Source of the DNA: Limnohabitans lacus
GTDB lineage: Bacteria; Pseudomonadota; Gammaproteobacteria; Burkholderiales; Burkholderiaceae_C
Length of the DNA stretch: 64,000 bases
Assembly: GCF_030053395.1 (NCBI RefSeq)
Contig: NZ_JASGBH010000002.1
Location: forward strand, 220,625-284,624
Direction: 5' to 3'
Shown here: positions 1 through 8,749 of the stretch, piece by piece
Layout of the letters: every line of letters starts with the position of its first letter
How positions within the stretch are numbered: the first letter of the stretch is position 1
The notes under the pieces: model-generated
Seen by the model: only the letters and a program-made list of their open reading frames with translations
Told to the model about the DNA's origin: nothing
Database searches by the model: none
Made by a program: the position numbers and the translations under genes

Positions 1-1573
1 CCCCCGCGTTTTGCAGTTTTTCCAGGTCGAGGTCGTCTTGCGTGCGCACGATCACCGGCACTTGCGGTGCGTGGCTGTGGGCGTGGTCCAGCACCTTCAT
101 GGCGGCTGGCACATCCAAGTAGGTGATGACCACCGCGCTGGCACGCGCCAGGCCAGCGGCCATGAGGGACTGCAAGCGCCCGGCATCGCCAAACACCACC
201 GAGTCGCCGGCGGCTGCGGCCTGGCGCACCCGGTCTGGGTCCAGATCCAGTGCCATGTAGGGGATGTTTTCCTTGTCCAGCATGCGTGCCAAATTCTGGC
301 CGCAACGACCGTAACCGCAAATGATCACGTGCTTGCTGGTGTTGATCGACTTGCGGGCAATGGTGGTCATCTGCAGCGACTGCTGCAACCACTCACTGGC
401 CACCAGCTTCATGACGATGGTGTTGCTGTGCAAGATGATGAAGGGCGTGGCCAGCATCGACAGCACCATGCTCGCCAGCACGGGGTTGAGCAAGTTGGGG
501 GGGATCAACTGGTGTTGCGAGCCCAAGGTGAGCAGCACAAAGCCAAACTCGCCCGCTTGCGCCAGATACAAGCCAGTGCGCAGGGCCACGCCTTGGGTTG
601 CGCCGGTGAGCTTGGCCAGGGCCGTCACCAGCACCAGCTTGAACAGCACGGGCAACACGGTGAGCACCAGCACCAAAGGCCAGCGCTCGATGACGATGTG
701 CCAGTCCAGCAGCATGCCAATGGTGATGAAAAACAGCCCCAGCAACACATCGTGAAAAGGCCGAATGTCCAGCTCCACCTGGTGCTTGTATTCGGTCTCG
801 GAGATCAGCATGCCGGCAATGAAAGCGCCCAAAGCCAAGCTGAGGCCTGCCAGCTCCGTGATCCAAGCCAGGCCCAAAGTCACCAGCAAAAGGTTGAGCA
901 CAAACAGCTCTTCGCTCTTGCGCCGCGCCACCAAGGTCAACCACCAGCGCATCACGCGCTGCCCACCTGTCATGAGCAATGTGATCAGCACCGTGGCCTT
1001 GAGACCGGCCAGCAGCAAGGCGGTGAACATTTCCTCTGCGGGCGCACTCAGGGCCGGGATCATCACGATCAGCGGCACCACCGCCAGATCCTGAAACAAC
1101 AAAATGCCCATCACCCGCTTGCCGTGCTCGGACTCCAGTTCCATGCGATCGGCAACGAGCTTGACCACAATGGCCGTGCTGCTCATGGCCATGGCGCTCG
1201 ACAAGGCCAAAGCGGTCTGCCACTCCATCTTCCAAAGACTGGGCGCCAAAGTCGCCACAAACAAGGAAGTCAGGGTCACGATCACCAGCGTCAGCACCAC
1301 CTGCAACAGCCCCAAGCCAAAGACATGCTTGCGCATGGAGCGCAGCTTGGGCAGGTTGAACTCCAGGCCAATGACAAACATCAGGAACACCACGCCGAAT
1401 TCGGCCAGGTGCTTCACGCCATCGGAGTTTTGCGCCAGCGCCAGCGCATTGGGTCCGATCACCACACCCACCGCCAAATAGCCCAGCATGGGCGGCAATT
1501 TGAGCATGCGGCAGCCGACCACGCCCATGACGGCGGCCAGCAAATACAGCAGGGTCAACTCGAGTGCACTCAT
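1..1573 (-). CDS. KefB/KefC-like monovalent cation:proton antiporter (CPA2), 3' end outside window
   Basis: About 524 codons are visible; the C-terminus runs off the left edge. The N-terminal part is a series of hydrophobic segments typical of the CPA2 Na+/H+ exchanger domain, with a long membrane domain to about residue 400. It is followed by a soluble Rossmann-type TrkA-N (RCK) domain that opens near residue 419 with the nucleotide-binding motif GYGRCGQ. This architecture is that of glutathione-gated K+ efflux systems and related K+/H+ antiporters in the inner membrane. The ATG at 1573 is the natural start, leaving 110 bases to the divergent kdsD. KefB, KefC and YbaL cannot be separated from the sequence alone. 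Confidence 0.85.
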   Translation of the reverse strand, partial: MSALELTLLYLLAAVMGVVGCRMLKLPPMLGYLAVGVVIGPNALALAQNSDGVKHLAEFGVVFLMFVIGLEFNLPKLRSMRKHVFGLGLLQVVLTLVIVTLTSLFVATLAPSLWKMEWQTALALSSAMAMSSTAIVVKLVADRMELESEHGKRVMGILLFQDLAVVPLIVMIPALSAPAEEMFTALLLAGLKATVLITLLMTGGQRVMRWWLTLVARRKSEELFVLNLLLVTLGLAWITELAGLSLALGAFIAGMLISETEYKHQVELDIRPFHDVLLGLFFITIGMLLDWHIVIERWPLVLVLTVLPVLFKLVLVTALAKLTGATQGVALRTGLYLAQAGEFGFVLLTLGSQHQLIPPNLLNPVLASMVLSMLATPFIILHSNTIVMKLVASEWLQQSLQMTTIARKSINTSKHVIICGYGRCGQNLARMLDKENIPYMALDLDPDRVRQAAAAGDSVVFGDAGRLQSLMAAGLARASAVVITYLDVPAAMKVLDHAHSHAPQVPVIVRTQDDLDLEKLQNAG

Positions 1574-1683
1574 GCTTCGATGGTAACAAGCGCAAGGCTG
1601 TGTTTCATGCGTGATGACCCGTGTCCATCACCGCTCAAGGTCAAGGGGCTGTGACCTGGCATGCCGACCGATAAAATGGCCCC

Positions 1684-2661
1684 ATGCCCGCTCACAACGC
1701 CCAAACCCTCCAGCTCGCCCGCGAGACCCTCGACATCGAAGCCGCCGCCTTGCTCGGCCTGAAGGCCAAGCTGGACGAACGCTTTTTGAAGGCCGTGGAC
1801 ATGATGCTCGGCGTGCAAGGCCGCGTGGTCGTGACCGGCATGGGCAAGAGCGGCCACATCGGCCGCAAGATCGCCGCCACACTGGCGTCCACCGGCACAC
1901 CCGCCATGTTTGTGCACCCGGCCGAAGCCAGCCATGGCGACTTGGGCATGATCAAAACCGTGGACGTGGTACTGGGCATCTCCAACAGTGGCGAGAGCGA
2001 CGAACTGGTCGCGATCCTGCCCGTGCTCAAACGCCAAGGCGTGCCCCTGATCGCCATGACCGGGGGCTTGAGCTCATCGCTGGCCCGCCACGCCGACGTG
2101 GTGCTGGACACCTCGGTCGAAAAAGAAGCCTGCCCCCTGAACCTGGCCCCCACCGCCAGCACCACCGCGCAGCTGGCCATGGGCGACGCTTTGGCCGTGG
2201 CCCTGCTCGATGCACGGGGCTTCAAACCCGAGGACTTTGCCCGCTCACACCCCGGTGGCTCGCTGGGTCGCAAGTTGCTCACCCATGTGGGCGACGTGAT
2301 GCGCAAGGGCGATGAAGTCCCGCGCGTGGGACCGAACGCCAGCTTTTCTGAGTTGATGCGCGAGATGAGCAGCAAAGGTCTGGGCGCTTCCTCGGTGGTC
2401 GATGACAGTGGTCAGGTGCTGGGTGTCTTCACCGACGGCGACTTGCGCCGCCTGATTGAAAAGGGCGCTGACCTGCGCGGCCTCAAAGCCCGAGATGTGA
2501 TGCACCCCCAGCCCCGCACCATCGCCGCCGAAGCGCTGGCCGTGGAAGCGGCCGAGATGATGGAGCTGCACCGCATCACCAGCATCTTGGTGGTCGACGA
2601 TGCGGGCTGCTTGTGCGGCGCCATCAACACCAACGACCTGATGCGTGCGAAGGTGATCTGA
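1684..2661 (+). CDS. kdsD: D-arabinose-5-phosphate isomerase
   Basis: 325 residues, the usual length of the KpsF/GutQ family. It converts ribulose-5-phosphate to arabinose-5-phosphate, the first committed step to Kdo for LPS. An SIS domain covers about residues 40-180, with the conserved GMGKSGHIG and SNSGES segments. Two CBS domains follow (about 205-325). It heads a tight run kdsD-kdsC-lptC, with one base between its stop and the kdsC start. No clear Shine-Dalgarno precedes the ATG. Family and role are secure. Confidence 0.95.
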   Translation: MPAHNAQTLQLARETLDIEAAALLGLKAKLDERFLKAVDMMLGVQGRVVVTGMGKSGHIGRKIAATLASTGTPAMFVHPAEASHGDLGMIKTVDVVLGISNSGESDELVAILPVLKRQGVPLIAMTGGLSSSLARHADVVLDTSVEKEACPLNLAPTASTTAQLAMGDALAVALLDARGFKPEDFARSHPGGSLGRKLLTHVGDVMRKGDEVPRVGPNASFSELMREMSSKGLGASSVVDDSGQVLGVFTDGDLRRLIEKGADLRGLKARDVMHPQPRTIAAEALAVEAAEMMELHRITSILVVDDAGCLCGAINTNDLMRAKVI

Positions 2662-2662
2662 C

Positions 2663-3253
2663 ATGAACGCTGCTGTTCAACCCTTGGTGCCGGCCTTGAA
2701 CTACGCATCCGAATTGCTGCTGCAAGCGCAGGGCATCCGCGTGGTGTTTTTTGACGTCGATGGCGTGCTGACCGATGGCGGCCTGTATTTTTCAGAGTCG
2801 GGCGAAACCCTCAAGCGCTTCAGCACACTGGACGGCCAAGGCCTCAAGCTCTTGCAGCAAGCGGGCATCACACCGGTGGTCATCACCGGGCGCGATTCGG
2901 CACCGCTGCGCTTGCGCCTGAAGGCCCTGGGCATCACGCACGCCCGCTTTGGCACCGAAGACAAACGGCCCGCGGCAGAGGCGTTCCTTCAAGAACTGGG
3001 CTTGTCGTGGGCACAAGCGGCCGCCATGGGCGACGACTGGCCCGACCTGCCTGTGATGCAACGCGTGGCTTTTGCCTGCGCACCGGCCAACGGCCATGCC
3101 CAAGCCAAAGCCCTGGCCCACCACGTGACCGCTGAGCGGGGCGGCGAAGGCGCAGCCCGCGCCTTGTGCGATTTGCTGCTCGTCGCAGGCGGCCACTACG
3201 CCGGTTTGCTCGCGCAAGTGGGCGTGACCGCGCACAAGGGCGCCTCGGCATGA
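2663..3253 (+). CDS. kdsC: 3-deoxy-D-manno-octulosonate-8-phosphate phosphatase
   Basis: 196-residue HAD-family phosphatase that releases phosphate from Kdo-8-P. The nucleophile motif DVDGVLTDG is near residue 30, the VITGR motif II near 75, and GDDWPDLPVM (motif IV, Mg binding) near 122. It follows kdsD by a single base, and its TGA overlaps the lptC ATG (ATGA at 3250), so translation is probably coupled. The N-terminus carries about 24 residues before the HAD core. Confidence 0.94.
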   Translation: MNAAVQPLVPALNYASELLLQAQGIRVVFFDVDGVLTDGGLYFSESGETLKRFSTLDGQGLKLLQQAGITPVVITGRDSAPLRLRLKALGITHARFGTEDKRPAAEAFLQELGLSWAQAAAMGDDWPDLPVMQRVAFACAPANGHAQAKALAHHVTAERGGEGAARALCDLLLVAGGHYAGLLAQVGVTAHKGASA

Positions 3254-3852
3254 AGGCTGTCGGCATGATTCGCCGCTTGATCGATCGGCTGTCGCTGTAC
3301 CTGCCGCTGATCCTGATGGGCTTTTTGGCGCTGGGCAGTTGGTGGCTGGTGCGCAGCATGCCCTCCATCATTTATGCCGACGAAAACAAACCCGTGCGCC
3401 AAGAGCCCGATTACCGGCTCGAAAATTTCTCGGTCAAGTCTTTTGACACAACAGGCCGCATGACCCGCGAAGTGATGGGCGACAAGGGTCGCCACTATCC
3501 GGATGTGGATGAAATGCACATCGACCACGTGCGCGTTTATGCCCAAAGTGATACCGGCGTGAAGATCAACGCCAAAGCCAACACGGGCGTGGCCACAGGC
3601 GACGGGGAACGCGTGACGCTGCTGGGACAAGCCGTGGCCGTTCGGGCGGCCGACGCCAACGCGCCCCGTATGGCATTGCGCGGCGAGCGATTGCTGGCCT
3701 TGGTCAAAGAAGAAAAGCTGCTGTCTTCTGACCCCGTGGAAATCACCCGCGACAAAGATGTGTTCAACGCGCTGACGATGAACTTCAACAGCAAGTCTGG
3801 TGAATACCTGCTCGACGGCCGCGTGCGCGGCGTGCTCGCCCCCAAACCCTGA
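3250..3852 (+). CDS. lptC: LPS export ABC transporter periplasmic protein LptC
   Basis: 200 residues. One N-terminal membrane helix (about residues 14-35) anchors a periplasmic beta-jellyroll, as in LptC, which passes LPS from LptB2FG to LptA. The start at 3250 was chosen because it overlaps the kdsC stop as ATGA and precedes the membrane helix directly; the open frame extends upstream but adds only an arginine-rich shadow of kdsC. In many relatives lptA and lptB follow at once; here an SDR gene follows instead. Confidence 0.9.
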   Translation: MKAVGMIRRLIDRLSLYLPLILMGFLALGSWWLVRSMPSIIYADENKPVRQEPDYRLENFSVKSFDTTGRMTREVMGDKGRHYPDVDEMHIDHVRVYAQSDTGVKINAKANTGVATGDGERVTLLGQAVAVRAADANAPRMALRGERLLALVKEEKLLSSDPVEITRDKDVFNALTMNFNSKSGEYLLDGRVRGVLAPKP

Positions 3853-3860
3853 AAGCCCCC

Positions 3861-4646
3861 ATGAAACTGGTCTTCATCACCGGAGGGTCCAGTGGCATTG
3901 GTCAAGCCCTGGCCTTGGCCTATCTGCAACAAGGCTGGCGTGTGGCACTGGCCGCTCGCCGGCTGGATGCCTTGCAAGCTTGGACCGCAGAAACTCGTGC
4001 ACAGCTGAACTTGCCACCAGACCACATGGGCGTGTTCGCCGCCGATGTGCAAAACACCGACAGCATCATTGCGGCGGCCCAGCAGTGCATCGCCCACATG
4101 GGTCTGCCCGATGTGGTGATCGCCAATGCTGGCATCAGCTTGGGCGTGGACACCGCCGAACGCGAAGACCTGGAAGTGATGCGCCAAGTGATGGACACCA
4201 ATGTGCTGGGCATGGCCGCCACGTTTCACCCCTTCATCCAAGGCATGCAAGCGCGGGGATCGGGCCAATTGGTGGGCATTGCCAGTGTGGCGGGCATCAG
4301 GGGCTTGCCAGGTCATGCGGCTTACTGCGCCAGCAAGGCCGCCACCATCAGTTATTGCGAGAGTTTGCGCGGCGAGTTGCGCGCCTCGGGCGTGCAGGTC
4401 ATCACGATTGCGCCCGGCTATGTGGCCACGCCACTGACGGCGCGAAATCGCTACCCCATGCCCTTTTTGATGAAGGCCGATGACTTTGCCCGCCAAGCGG
4501 TCAAGACCATTGCACAGGGCACCAGCTACCGTGTCATACCTTGGCCCATGGGCGTGGTGGCCAAGCTGCTGCGGCTCTTGCCCAATGCGCTGTTTGACCG
4601 CGTGCTGAAAGGCCAGCCCCGCAAGCTCCGCCATTCGGACCACTGA
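3861..4646 (+). CDS. SDR family oxidoreductase
   Basis: 261-residue classical short-chain dehydrogenase. The Rossmann motif ITGGSSGIGQA is at residues 6-16, NAG near 90, the catalytic Ser in GIASVAG near 141, and the YCASK catalytic Tyr/Lys near 154. It begins eight bases after lptC, so it is probably co-transcribed. Its substrate is unknown; the link to LPS is positional only. A strong hairpin terminator follows. Confidence 0.88.
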   Translation: MKLVFITGGSSGIGQALALAYLQQGWRVALAARRLDALQAWTAETRAQLNLPPDHMGVFAADVQNTDSIIAAAQQCIAHMGLPDVVIANAGISLGVDTAEREDLEVMRQVMDTNVLGMAATFHPFIQGMQARGSGQLVGIASVAGIRGLPGHAAYCASKAATISYCESLRGELRASGVQVITIAPGYVATPLTARNRYPMPFLMKADDFARQAVKTIAQGTSYRVIPWPMGVVAKLLRLLPNALFDRVLKGQPRKLRHSDH

Positions 4647-4656
4647 AGGCCAGAAA

Positions 4657-4687
4657 CAACAAAGCCCTGCAATGCAGGGCTTTGTTG
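4657..4687. terminator. Bidirectional terminator between SDR and RRM genes
   Basis: A 14-bp perfect stem (CAACAAAGCCCTGC with its complement) around a 3-base loop. It lies between two convergent genes. The A-rich and T-rich arms can serve as the U tract in either direction. Confidence 0.85.
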
Positions 4688-4727
4688 GGATTCATCGGCT
4701 GGGTGTTAACCCCGCCGAAGTGGTGAA

Positions 4728-5237
4728 TCAGTAACCGCCGCCGTAGCCGCCGCCGCCTTCGCGACGACCGCCACCGCTGCCGCCACGTGGGCCAGCGCCG
4801 TAGGGGCTGCGGAAACCGCCGCCGCCACCTTCGCGACCGCCACCACCGTAGCCACCGCCGCCGCCTTCACGGCCACCGCCGTAACCGCCGCCGCCTTCGC
4901 GACCGCCGCCGTAGCCGCCACCGCCTTCACGGCGACCGCCACCGAAGCCGCCACCACCACCGAAACCACCGGTGCGGGGAGGACGTGCCTCCATGGGACG
5001 TGCTTCGTTCACGACCACGTTACGGCCGCCCAAAGGCTGACCGTTCATGCCGTTGATCGCAGCTTGGGCTTCGTCATCGCTGCCCATTTCCACAAAGCCG
5101 AAGCCTTTGGAGCGGCCAGTGTCACGTTCCATCATGACTTTGGCGCTGGTGACGACACCGAATTCACCGAAAGCTTGTTCCAGATCGCCGTCGCGAACCG
5201 AGTAAGGCAGGTTGCCGACGTAAAGTTTGTTGCCCAT
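4728..5237 (-). CDS. Glycine-rich RRM RNA-binding protein
   Basis: 169 residues. One RNA recognition motif fills residues 3-80, with RNP2 (LYVGNL) and RNP1 (KGFGFVEM). The remainder is an arginine/glycine/tyrosine-rich low-complexity tail with repeated REGGGGYGGG-like units. Such proteins resemble cyanobacterial Rbp and plant glycine-rich proteins and are often cold-inducible in bacteria; that regulation is inference. A good GAGGAG ribosome site lies before the ATG. The leader (5238-5394) holds a 10-bp hairpin at 5350-5375 that could be a regulatory 5' UTR element. Confidence 0.92.
   Translation of the reverse strand: MGNKLYVGNLPYSVRDGDLEQAFGEFGVVTSAKVMMERDTGRSKGFGFVEMGSDDEAQAAINGMNGQPLGGRNVVVNEARPMEARPPRTGGFGGGGGFGGGRREGGGGYGGGREGGGGYGGGREGGGGGYGGGGREGGGGGFRSPYGAGPRGGSGGGRREGGGGYGGGY
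4737..4965. repeat. Degenerate tandem repeats encoding the RGG/GGY tail
   Basis: The 3' half of the RRM gene consists of short imperfect repeats rich in GCC/ACC triplets (on the + strand), which encode Gly-Gly-Tyr-Gly and Arg-Glu-Gly units. Length variation by slippage is likely between strains. Confidence 0.75.
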
Positions 5238-5349
5238 GAAAGGGACTCCTCAAAACACAGAGATAAAAGCGATGGAGCTCCGAAAGCGCATTCAACAAAC
5301 CTGAAAACATCGGAAGGGAAGCGAAACTGATCTGGTCACCGCAGACATT

Positions 5350-5375
5350 GCGCTGCTGTTTTCAGACAGCAGCGC
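5350..5375 (-). other. Hairpin in the leader of the RRM gene
   Basis: GCGCTGCTGT pairs with ACAGCAGCGC over a 6-base loop. There is no U tract, so it is less likely to be a terminator than a leader structure. It lies about 110 bases upstream of the RRM start codon. Confidence 0.45.
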
Positions 5376-5394
5376 TCGACCATTATGCGCCATA

Positions 5395-5427
5395 AAACAA
5401 AAAATGTTGCAAGGGGTATCCCTGCAA
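5395..5427 (-). terminator. Terminator of the ammonium transporter gene
   Basis: On the minus strand an 8-bp stem (TTGCA/TGCAA plus GGG/CCC, one bulged base) is followed by a T-rich run with six consecutive T. It lies 40 bases past the amt stop codon. Confidence 0.65.
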
Positions 5428-5466
5428 GGCGCGCCATGGTGGGCTACAACACACAAAAGGGCCGAT

Positions 5467-6669
5467 TTACCAGCTCACTTCGCGGTCAGGCGTGGCACTG
5501 ATTTTGTGGACTGTCAGGTCAGCGCCTTCGTATTCTTCTTCGGGGCTGAGCTTCAGACCCAAGGTCACTTTGAGCAAGCCGTAGATGACCAAGCCGCCCA
5601 ACAGGGCCCAGGTCACACCCATGGCGGTGCCGATCAATTGGGCGGTGAAGTTCACGCCGCCCAGGCCACCAAAGCTTTGCAGGCCGAAGATGCCCGCAGC
5701 AATGCCGCCCCAAGCACCGCACACACCGTGCAAAGGCCAAACGCCCAGCACGTCGTCGATCTTCCACTTGTTCTGGGTCAGGGTAAACATGACCACAAAC
5801 AAAGCACCGGCCACCGCACCCACGGCCAAGGCACCAAAGGGGTGCATCAGGTCAGAGCCAGCGCAAACGGCCACCAAGCCGGCCAAGGGGCCGTTGTGCA
5901 CGAAACCGGGGTCGTTTTTTCCCAACAGCAAGGCGGTCAAGGTGCCGCCGACCATGGCCATGAGCGAGTTCACCGCCACCAAACCAGAAATTTTGTCCAG
6001 GGTCTGTGCGCTCATCACGTTGAAGCCGAACCAGCCCACGATCAAGATCCAGGCACCCAAGGCCAGGAAAGGGATGCTCGATGGCGGGTGAGCCGAGACC
6101 TGACCGTCCTTGCGGTAGCGGTTGTAGCGTGCGCCCAGCAAGATGACCGCAGGCAAAGCGATCCAGCCGCCCATGGCGTGGACCACCACAGAGCCGGCGA
6201 AGTCGTGGAACTCATCGCCGGTGAAGGCTTTGATCCAGGCCTGCACGCCAAAGTGCTGGTTCCAGGCGATGCCTTCAAAGAAGGGGTAAACAAAACCCAC
6301 AATGACCGCTGTGGCGATCAGCTGGGGCCAGAACTTCGCGCGCTCGGCGATACCGCCCGAGATGATGGCCGGAATGGCCGCCGCGAAGGTCAAGAGGAAA
6401 AAGAACTTGACCAGCTCGTAGCCGTTCTTGGCCGCCAACTGCTCAGCGCCCACAAAGAAGTTGGTGCCGTAAGCCACGCCGTAGCCCACCACAAAATAAA
6501 CCACCGTCGACACCGAGAAGTCCACCAGGATCTTCACCAGCGCATTGACCTGGTTCTTTTTGCGAACGGTGCCCAGCTCCAGAAAGGCAAAACCCGCATG
6601 CATGGCCAACACCATGATGCCGCCGAGCAAAATAAAGAGCGCATCTGCGCCCTGTTTCAGTGCATCCAT
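5467..6669 (-). CDS. amtB: Ammonium transporter (Amt/MEP/Rh family)
   Basis: 400 residues with the 11-helix Amt fold and many recognisable family blocks, such as AERAKFWPQL, DFAGSVVVH with the pore His, and the second pore-His segment near PLHGVCGAWGG. It moves NH4+/NH3 across the inner membrane. The start at 6669 is preceded by AGAGGA; the 22 residues upstream are polar and unlike the family. No glnK (PII) gene is adjacent, which is unusual for amtB. No cleaved signal peptide is obvious. Confidence 0.93.
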   Translation of the reverse strand: MDALKQGADALFILLGGIMVLAMHAGFAFLELGTVRKKNQVNALVKILVDFSVSTVVYFVVGYGVAYGTNFFVGAEQLAAKNGYELVKFFFLLTFAAAIPAIISGGIAERAKFWPQLIATAVIVGFVYPFFEGIAWNQHFGVQAWIKAFTGDEFHDFAGSVVVHAMGGWIALPAVILLGARYNRYRKDGQVSAHPPSSIPFLALGAWILIVGWFGFNVMSAQTLDKISGLVAVNSLMAMVGGTLTALLLGKNDPGFVHNGPLAGLVAVCAGSDLMHPFGALAVGAVAGALFVVMFTLTQNKWKIDDVLGVWPLHGVCGAWGGIAAGIFGLQSFGGLGGVNFTAQLIGTAMGVTWALLGGLVIYGLLKVTLGLKLSPEEEYEGADLTVHKISATPDREVSW

Positions 6670-6891
6670 CACTGTCCTCTTTGATTTTTGAATTAAATTG
6701 GTGCAGAAATAGCCGTTTTTGGCTTTTCGCACCATTTACAAGCACAAATCATGCCCAATTTGATGCAAACGCGCACCGCGAGTCCTGCTTTAGTGCACAC
6801 ACCCCCGTCACGCCCCCAAATGGCCAAGCGCAGCGCCCGTAAGATCGGGTTTTATTTCTTCAGCACAGGCGCAGACCTGTGAAGCCCCCAC

Positions 6892-7455
6892 ATGGAAGCT
6901 TTTCTTGTCTCCACCGGCATCGTGGCCCTGGCCGAAATGGGGGATAAAACCCAGCTGCTGTCGTTGGTGCTGGCGGCGCGTTTTCGCAAGCCCTGGCCCA
7001 TCGTGTTGGGCATCTTGGTGGCCACATTGGCCAACCACGGCTTGGCCGGGGCGGTGGGCAGCTGGGTCACCACGGTGCTGGGCCCCGATGTGCTGCGCTG
7101 GGTGCTGGGCGGCTCCTTCATCGCCATGGCGGTGTGGATGCTGATCCCCGACAAGTTGGACGAGGAAGAGGGCGACAACGCACCGCGCATGGGGGTGTTC
7201 TTGACCACCGTGGTCGCCTTCTTTTTGGCCGAGATGGGCGACAAGACCCAGATCGCCACGGTGATGCTGGCCGCGCAGTACCAAGCTTGGTTTGCCGTGG
7301 TGGCCGGCACCACCTTGGGCATGATGCTGGCCAATGCCCCGGTGGTGTGGCTGGGCGACGCGATCACAAAGCGGGTGCCCTTGCGCATGGTCCATACCGT
7401 GTCGGCGCTGATTTTTGCCGTGCTGGGGGCTTTAGCCCTGCTGGGCTGGGGCTGA
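6892..7455 (+). CDS. TMEM165/GDT1 family manganese exporter (UPF0016)
   Basis: 187 residues with six predicted membrane segments in two homologous halves. Each half carries the family signature E-x-GDKTQ (EMGDKTQLLS near residue 17 and EMGDKTQIAT near 114). The acidic residues bind Mn2+ or Ca2+ in known members (MneA/MntX type). I see no yybP-ykoY Mn riboswitch upstream. The metX promoter and riboswitch start immediately after its stop. Confidence 0.9.
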   Translation: MEAFLVSTGIVALAEMGDKTQLLSLVLAARFRKPWPIVLGILVATLANHGLAGAVGSWVTTVLGPDVLRWVLGGSFIAMAVWMLIPDKLDEEEGDNAPRMGVFLTTVVAFFLAEMGDKTQIATVMLAAQYQAWFAVVAGTTLGMMLANAPVVWLGDAITKRVPLRMVHTVSALIFAVLGALALLGWG

Positions 7456-7457
7456 TT

Positions 7458-7463
7458 TATACT
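7458..7463 (+). promoter_or_regulatory. Putative -10 box of the metX transcript
   Basis: TATACT is five bases before the first base of the predicted riboswitch (about 7468-7470), so the RNA would start at its P1 stem. The -35 region lies inside the end of the upstream gene and is weak. Confidence 0.5.
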
Positions 7464-7467
7464 TGCA

Positions 7468-7533
7468 GGGCGCCGATTTGCTCCAGCTTGCGGGCGCAGG
7501 GATCCAGAGGATTCCAAAATGCAGCTAAAGAGG
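7468..7533 (+). ncRNA. SAM-II-type riboswitch upstream of metX
   Basis: The region follows the SAM-II pseudoknot pattern. P1 GCGCC (7470-7474) pairs with GGCGC (7493-7497). The loop carries GATTT and TTGC. The downstream strand is AATGCAGCTAAAGAGG (7518-7533), very close to the conserved ATGTAGCTAAAAAGG of characterised SAM-II aptamers. An extra 7-bp hairpin (GGGATCC with GGATTCC, 7499-7515) sits between P1 and the pseudoknot strand. SAM-II binds S-adenosylmethionine and lowers expression of methionine genes; the adjacent metX fits exactly. Confidence 0.85.
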
Positions 7534-7542
7534 TCGAGCCCA

Positions 7543-7578
7543 ACCCGGTATCGCTTCTGCAGCGTTATCGGGTTTTTT
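7543..7578 (+). terminator. Riboswitch expression-platform terminator before metX
   Basis: A 12-bp stem (ACCCGGTATCGC with GCGTTATCGGGT; one G-T pair and one mismatch) with a 7-base loop runs into six T. It ends 11 bases before the metX ATG, which fits transcriptional attenuation by the upstream aptamer. Confidence 0.82.
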
Positions 7579-7588
7579 CATTTTCGCC

Positions 7589-8749
7589 ATGCGCTTGATT
7601 GCCACGCCACAGTCGATGAACTTTGAAGCCGCTTTGCCCTTGCAAAGCGGTGCGTCCATCCGTGGCTATTCGCTCAGCTACGAAACCTACGGCACGCTCA
7701 ACGCCGACAAGTCCAACGCGGTGCTGATTTGCCATGCGCTCAACGCCTCGCACCACGTGGCAGGCGTGTACGCCGACCAACCCGACAACGCCGGCTGGTG
7801 GGACAACATGATTGGCCCGGGCAAACCGCTGGACACCGACCGCTTTTTTGTCATCGGCGTGAACAACCTGGGCTCGTGCTTTGGCTCGACTGGTCCGATG
7901 CACACCAACCCCGACACGGGTCGCGTGTACGGCGCCGATTTCCCCGTGGTCACTGTCGAGGACTGGGTCAACGCGCAGGCCCGATTGCTGGACGCTTTAG
8001 GCATCGAACAACTGGCCGCCGTGATGGGCGGCAGCTTGGGCGGCATGCAGGCATTGAGCTGGACGCTGCAATACCCCGCGCGCATGAAGCACGCCGTGGT
8101 GGTGGCCAGCGCCCCCAACCTGAACGCCGAAAACATCGCCTTCAACGAAGTGGCACGCCGCGCCATCGTGACCGACCCGGACTTTCACAACGGCCACTTT
8201 TACGAGCATGGCGTGGTGCCCAAGCGCGGCCTGCGCATCGCCCGCATGATCGGGCACATCACGTACCTGAGCGACGACGTGATGAACGAGAAGTTTGGCC
8301 GCGAACTGCGCAACGCCGTCAACAGCGAAACCGGCTACAAGTATTCGACCCAAGAGGTGGAATTCCAGATCGAAAGCTACCTGCGCTACCAGGGCGACAA
8401 ATTCAGCGAGTACTTCGACGCCAACACCTATTTGCTGATCACCCGGGCGCTCGACTACTTCGACCCGGCCCGCGCTTTTGGCGGCGACCTGTCCAAGGCG
8501 CTGGAGCGCGCCATCTGCAAATTTTTGCTGGTGAGCTTCACCACCGACTGGCGCTTCTCGCCCGCACGCAGCCGCGAAATGGTCAAAGGCCTGATCGACA
8601 ACCGCCGCGATGTGAGCTACGCCGAGATCGACGCACCGCACGGGCACGATGCCTTCTTGCTCGACGATGCCCGCTACATGAATGTGGTGCGCGCCTACTT
8701 TGAGCAGATCGCCCAAACCCTGACGCCCATCAGCGGAGGTGCCGCATGA
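7589..8749 (+). CDS. metX: Homoserine O-acetyltransferase (or succinyltransferase)
   Basis: 386-residue alpha/beta-hydrolase-fold acyltransferase that activates homoserine for methionine synthesis. Visible are the oxyanion segment CHALNASHH near residue 47, the nucleophile elbow [10 protein letters not shown] near residue 151, a late Asp (FTTDWRFSP) and His (DAPHGHDAF). The start at 7589 gives the usual MetX N-terminus, although no Shine-Dalgarno is evident between the terminator and the ATG. The stop overlaps metW (ATGA). Acetyl versus succinyl specificity was not resolved. Confidence 0.94.
   Translation: MRLIATPQSMNFEAALPLQSGASIRGYSLSYETYGTLNADKSNAVLICHALNASHHVAGVYADQPDNAGWWDNMIGPGKPLDTDRFFVIGVNNLGSCFGSTGPMHTNPDTGRVYGADFPVVTVEDWVNAQARLLDALGIEQLAAVMGGSLGGMQALSWTLQYPARMKHAVVVASAPNLNAENIAFNEVARRAIVTDPDFHNGHFYEHGVVPKRGLRIARMIGHITYLSDDVMNEKFGRELRNAVNSETGYKYSTQEVEFQIESYLRYQGDKFSEYFDANTYLLITRALDYFDPARAFGGDLSKALERAICKFLLVSFTTDWRFSPARSREMVKGLIDNRRDVSYAEIDAPHGHDAFLLDDARYMNVVRAYFEQIAQTLTPISGGAA

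Noticed and set aside
11..1654. A 547-codon plus-strand frame over the antiporter
   Set aside because: Composition is His/Gln-rich and family-free; it is the antisense shadow of the KefB-like gene, whose minus-strand frame shows membrane segments and the GYGRCGQ motif.
4737..4965. Repeat block that might be read as a CRISPR array
   Set aside because: Repeats are short, imperfect, in frame and encode Gly/Tyr/Arg units of the RRM protein; there are no unique spacers and no cas genes.
6736..6891. Possible yybP-ykoY manganese riboswitch before the GDT1-type gene
   Set aside because: The conserved GGGGAGTA and CTGAGAA-type cores are not present in the 156 bases upstream.
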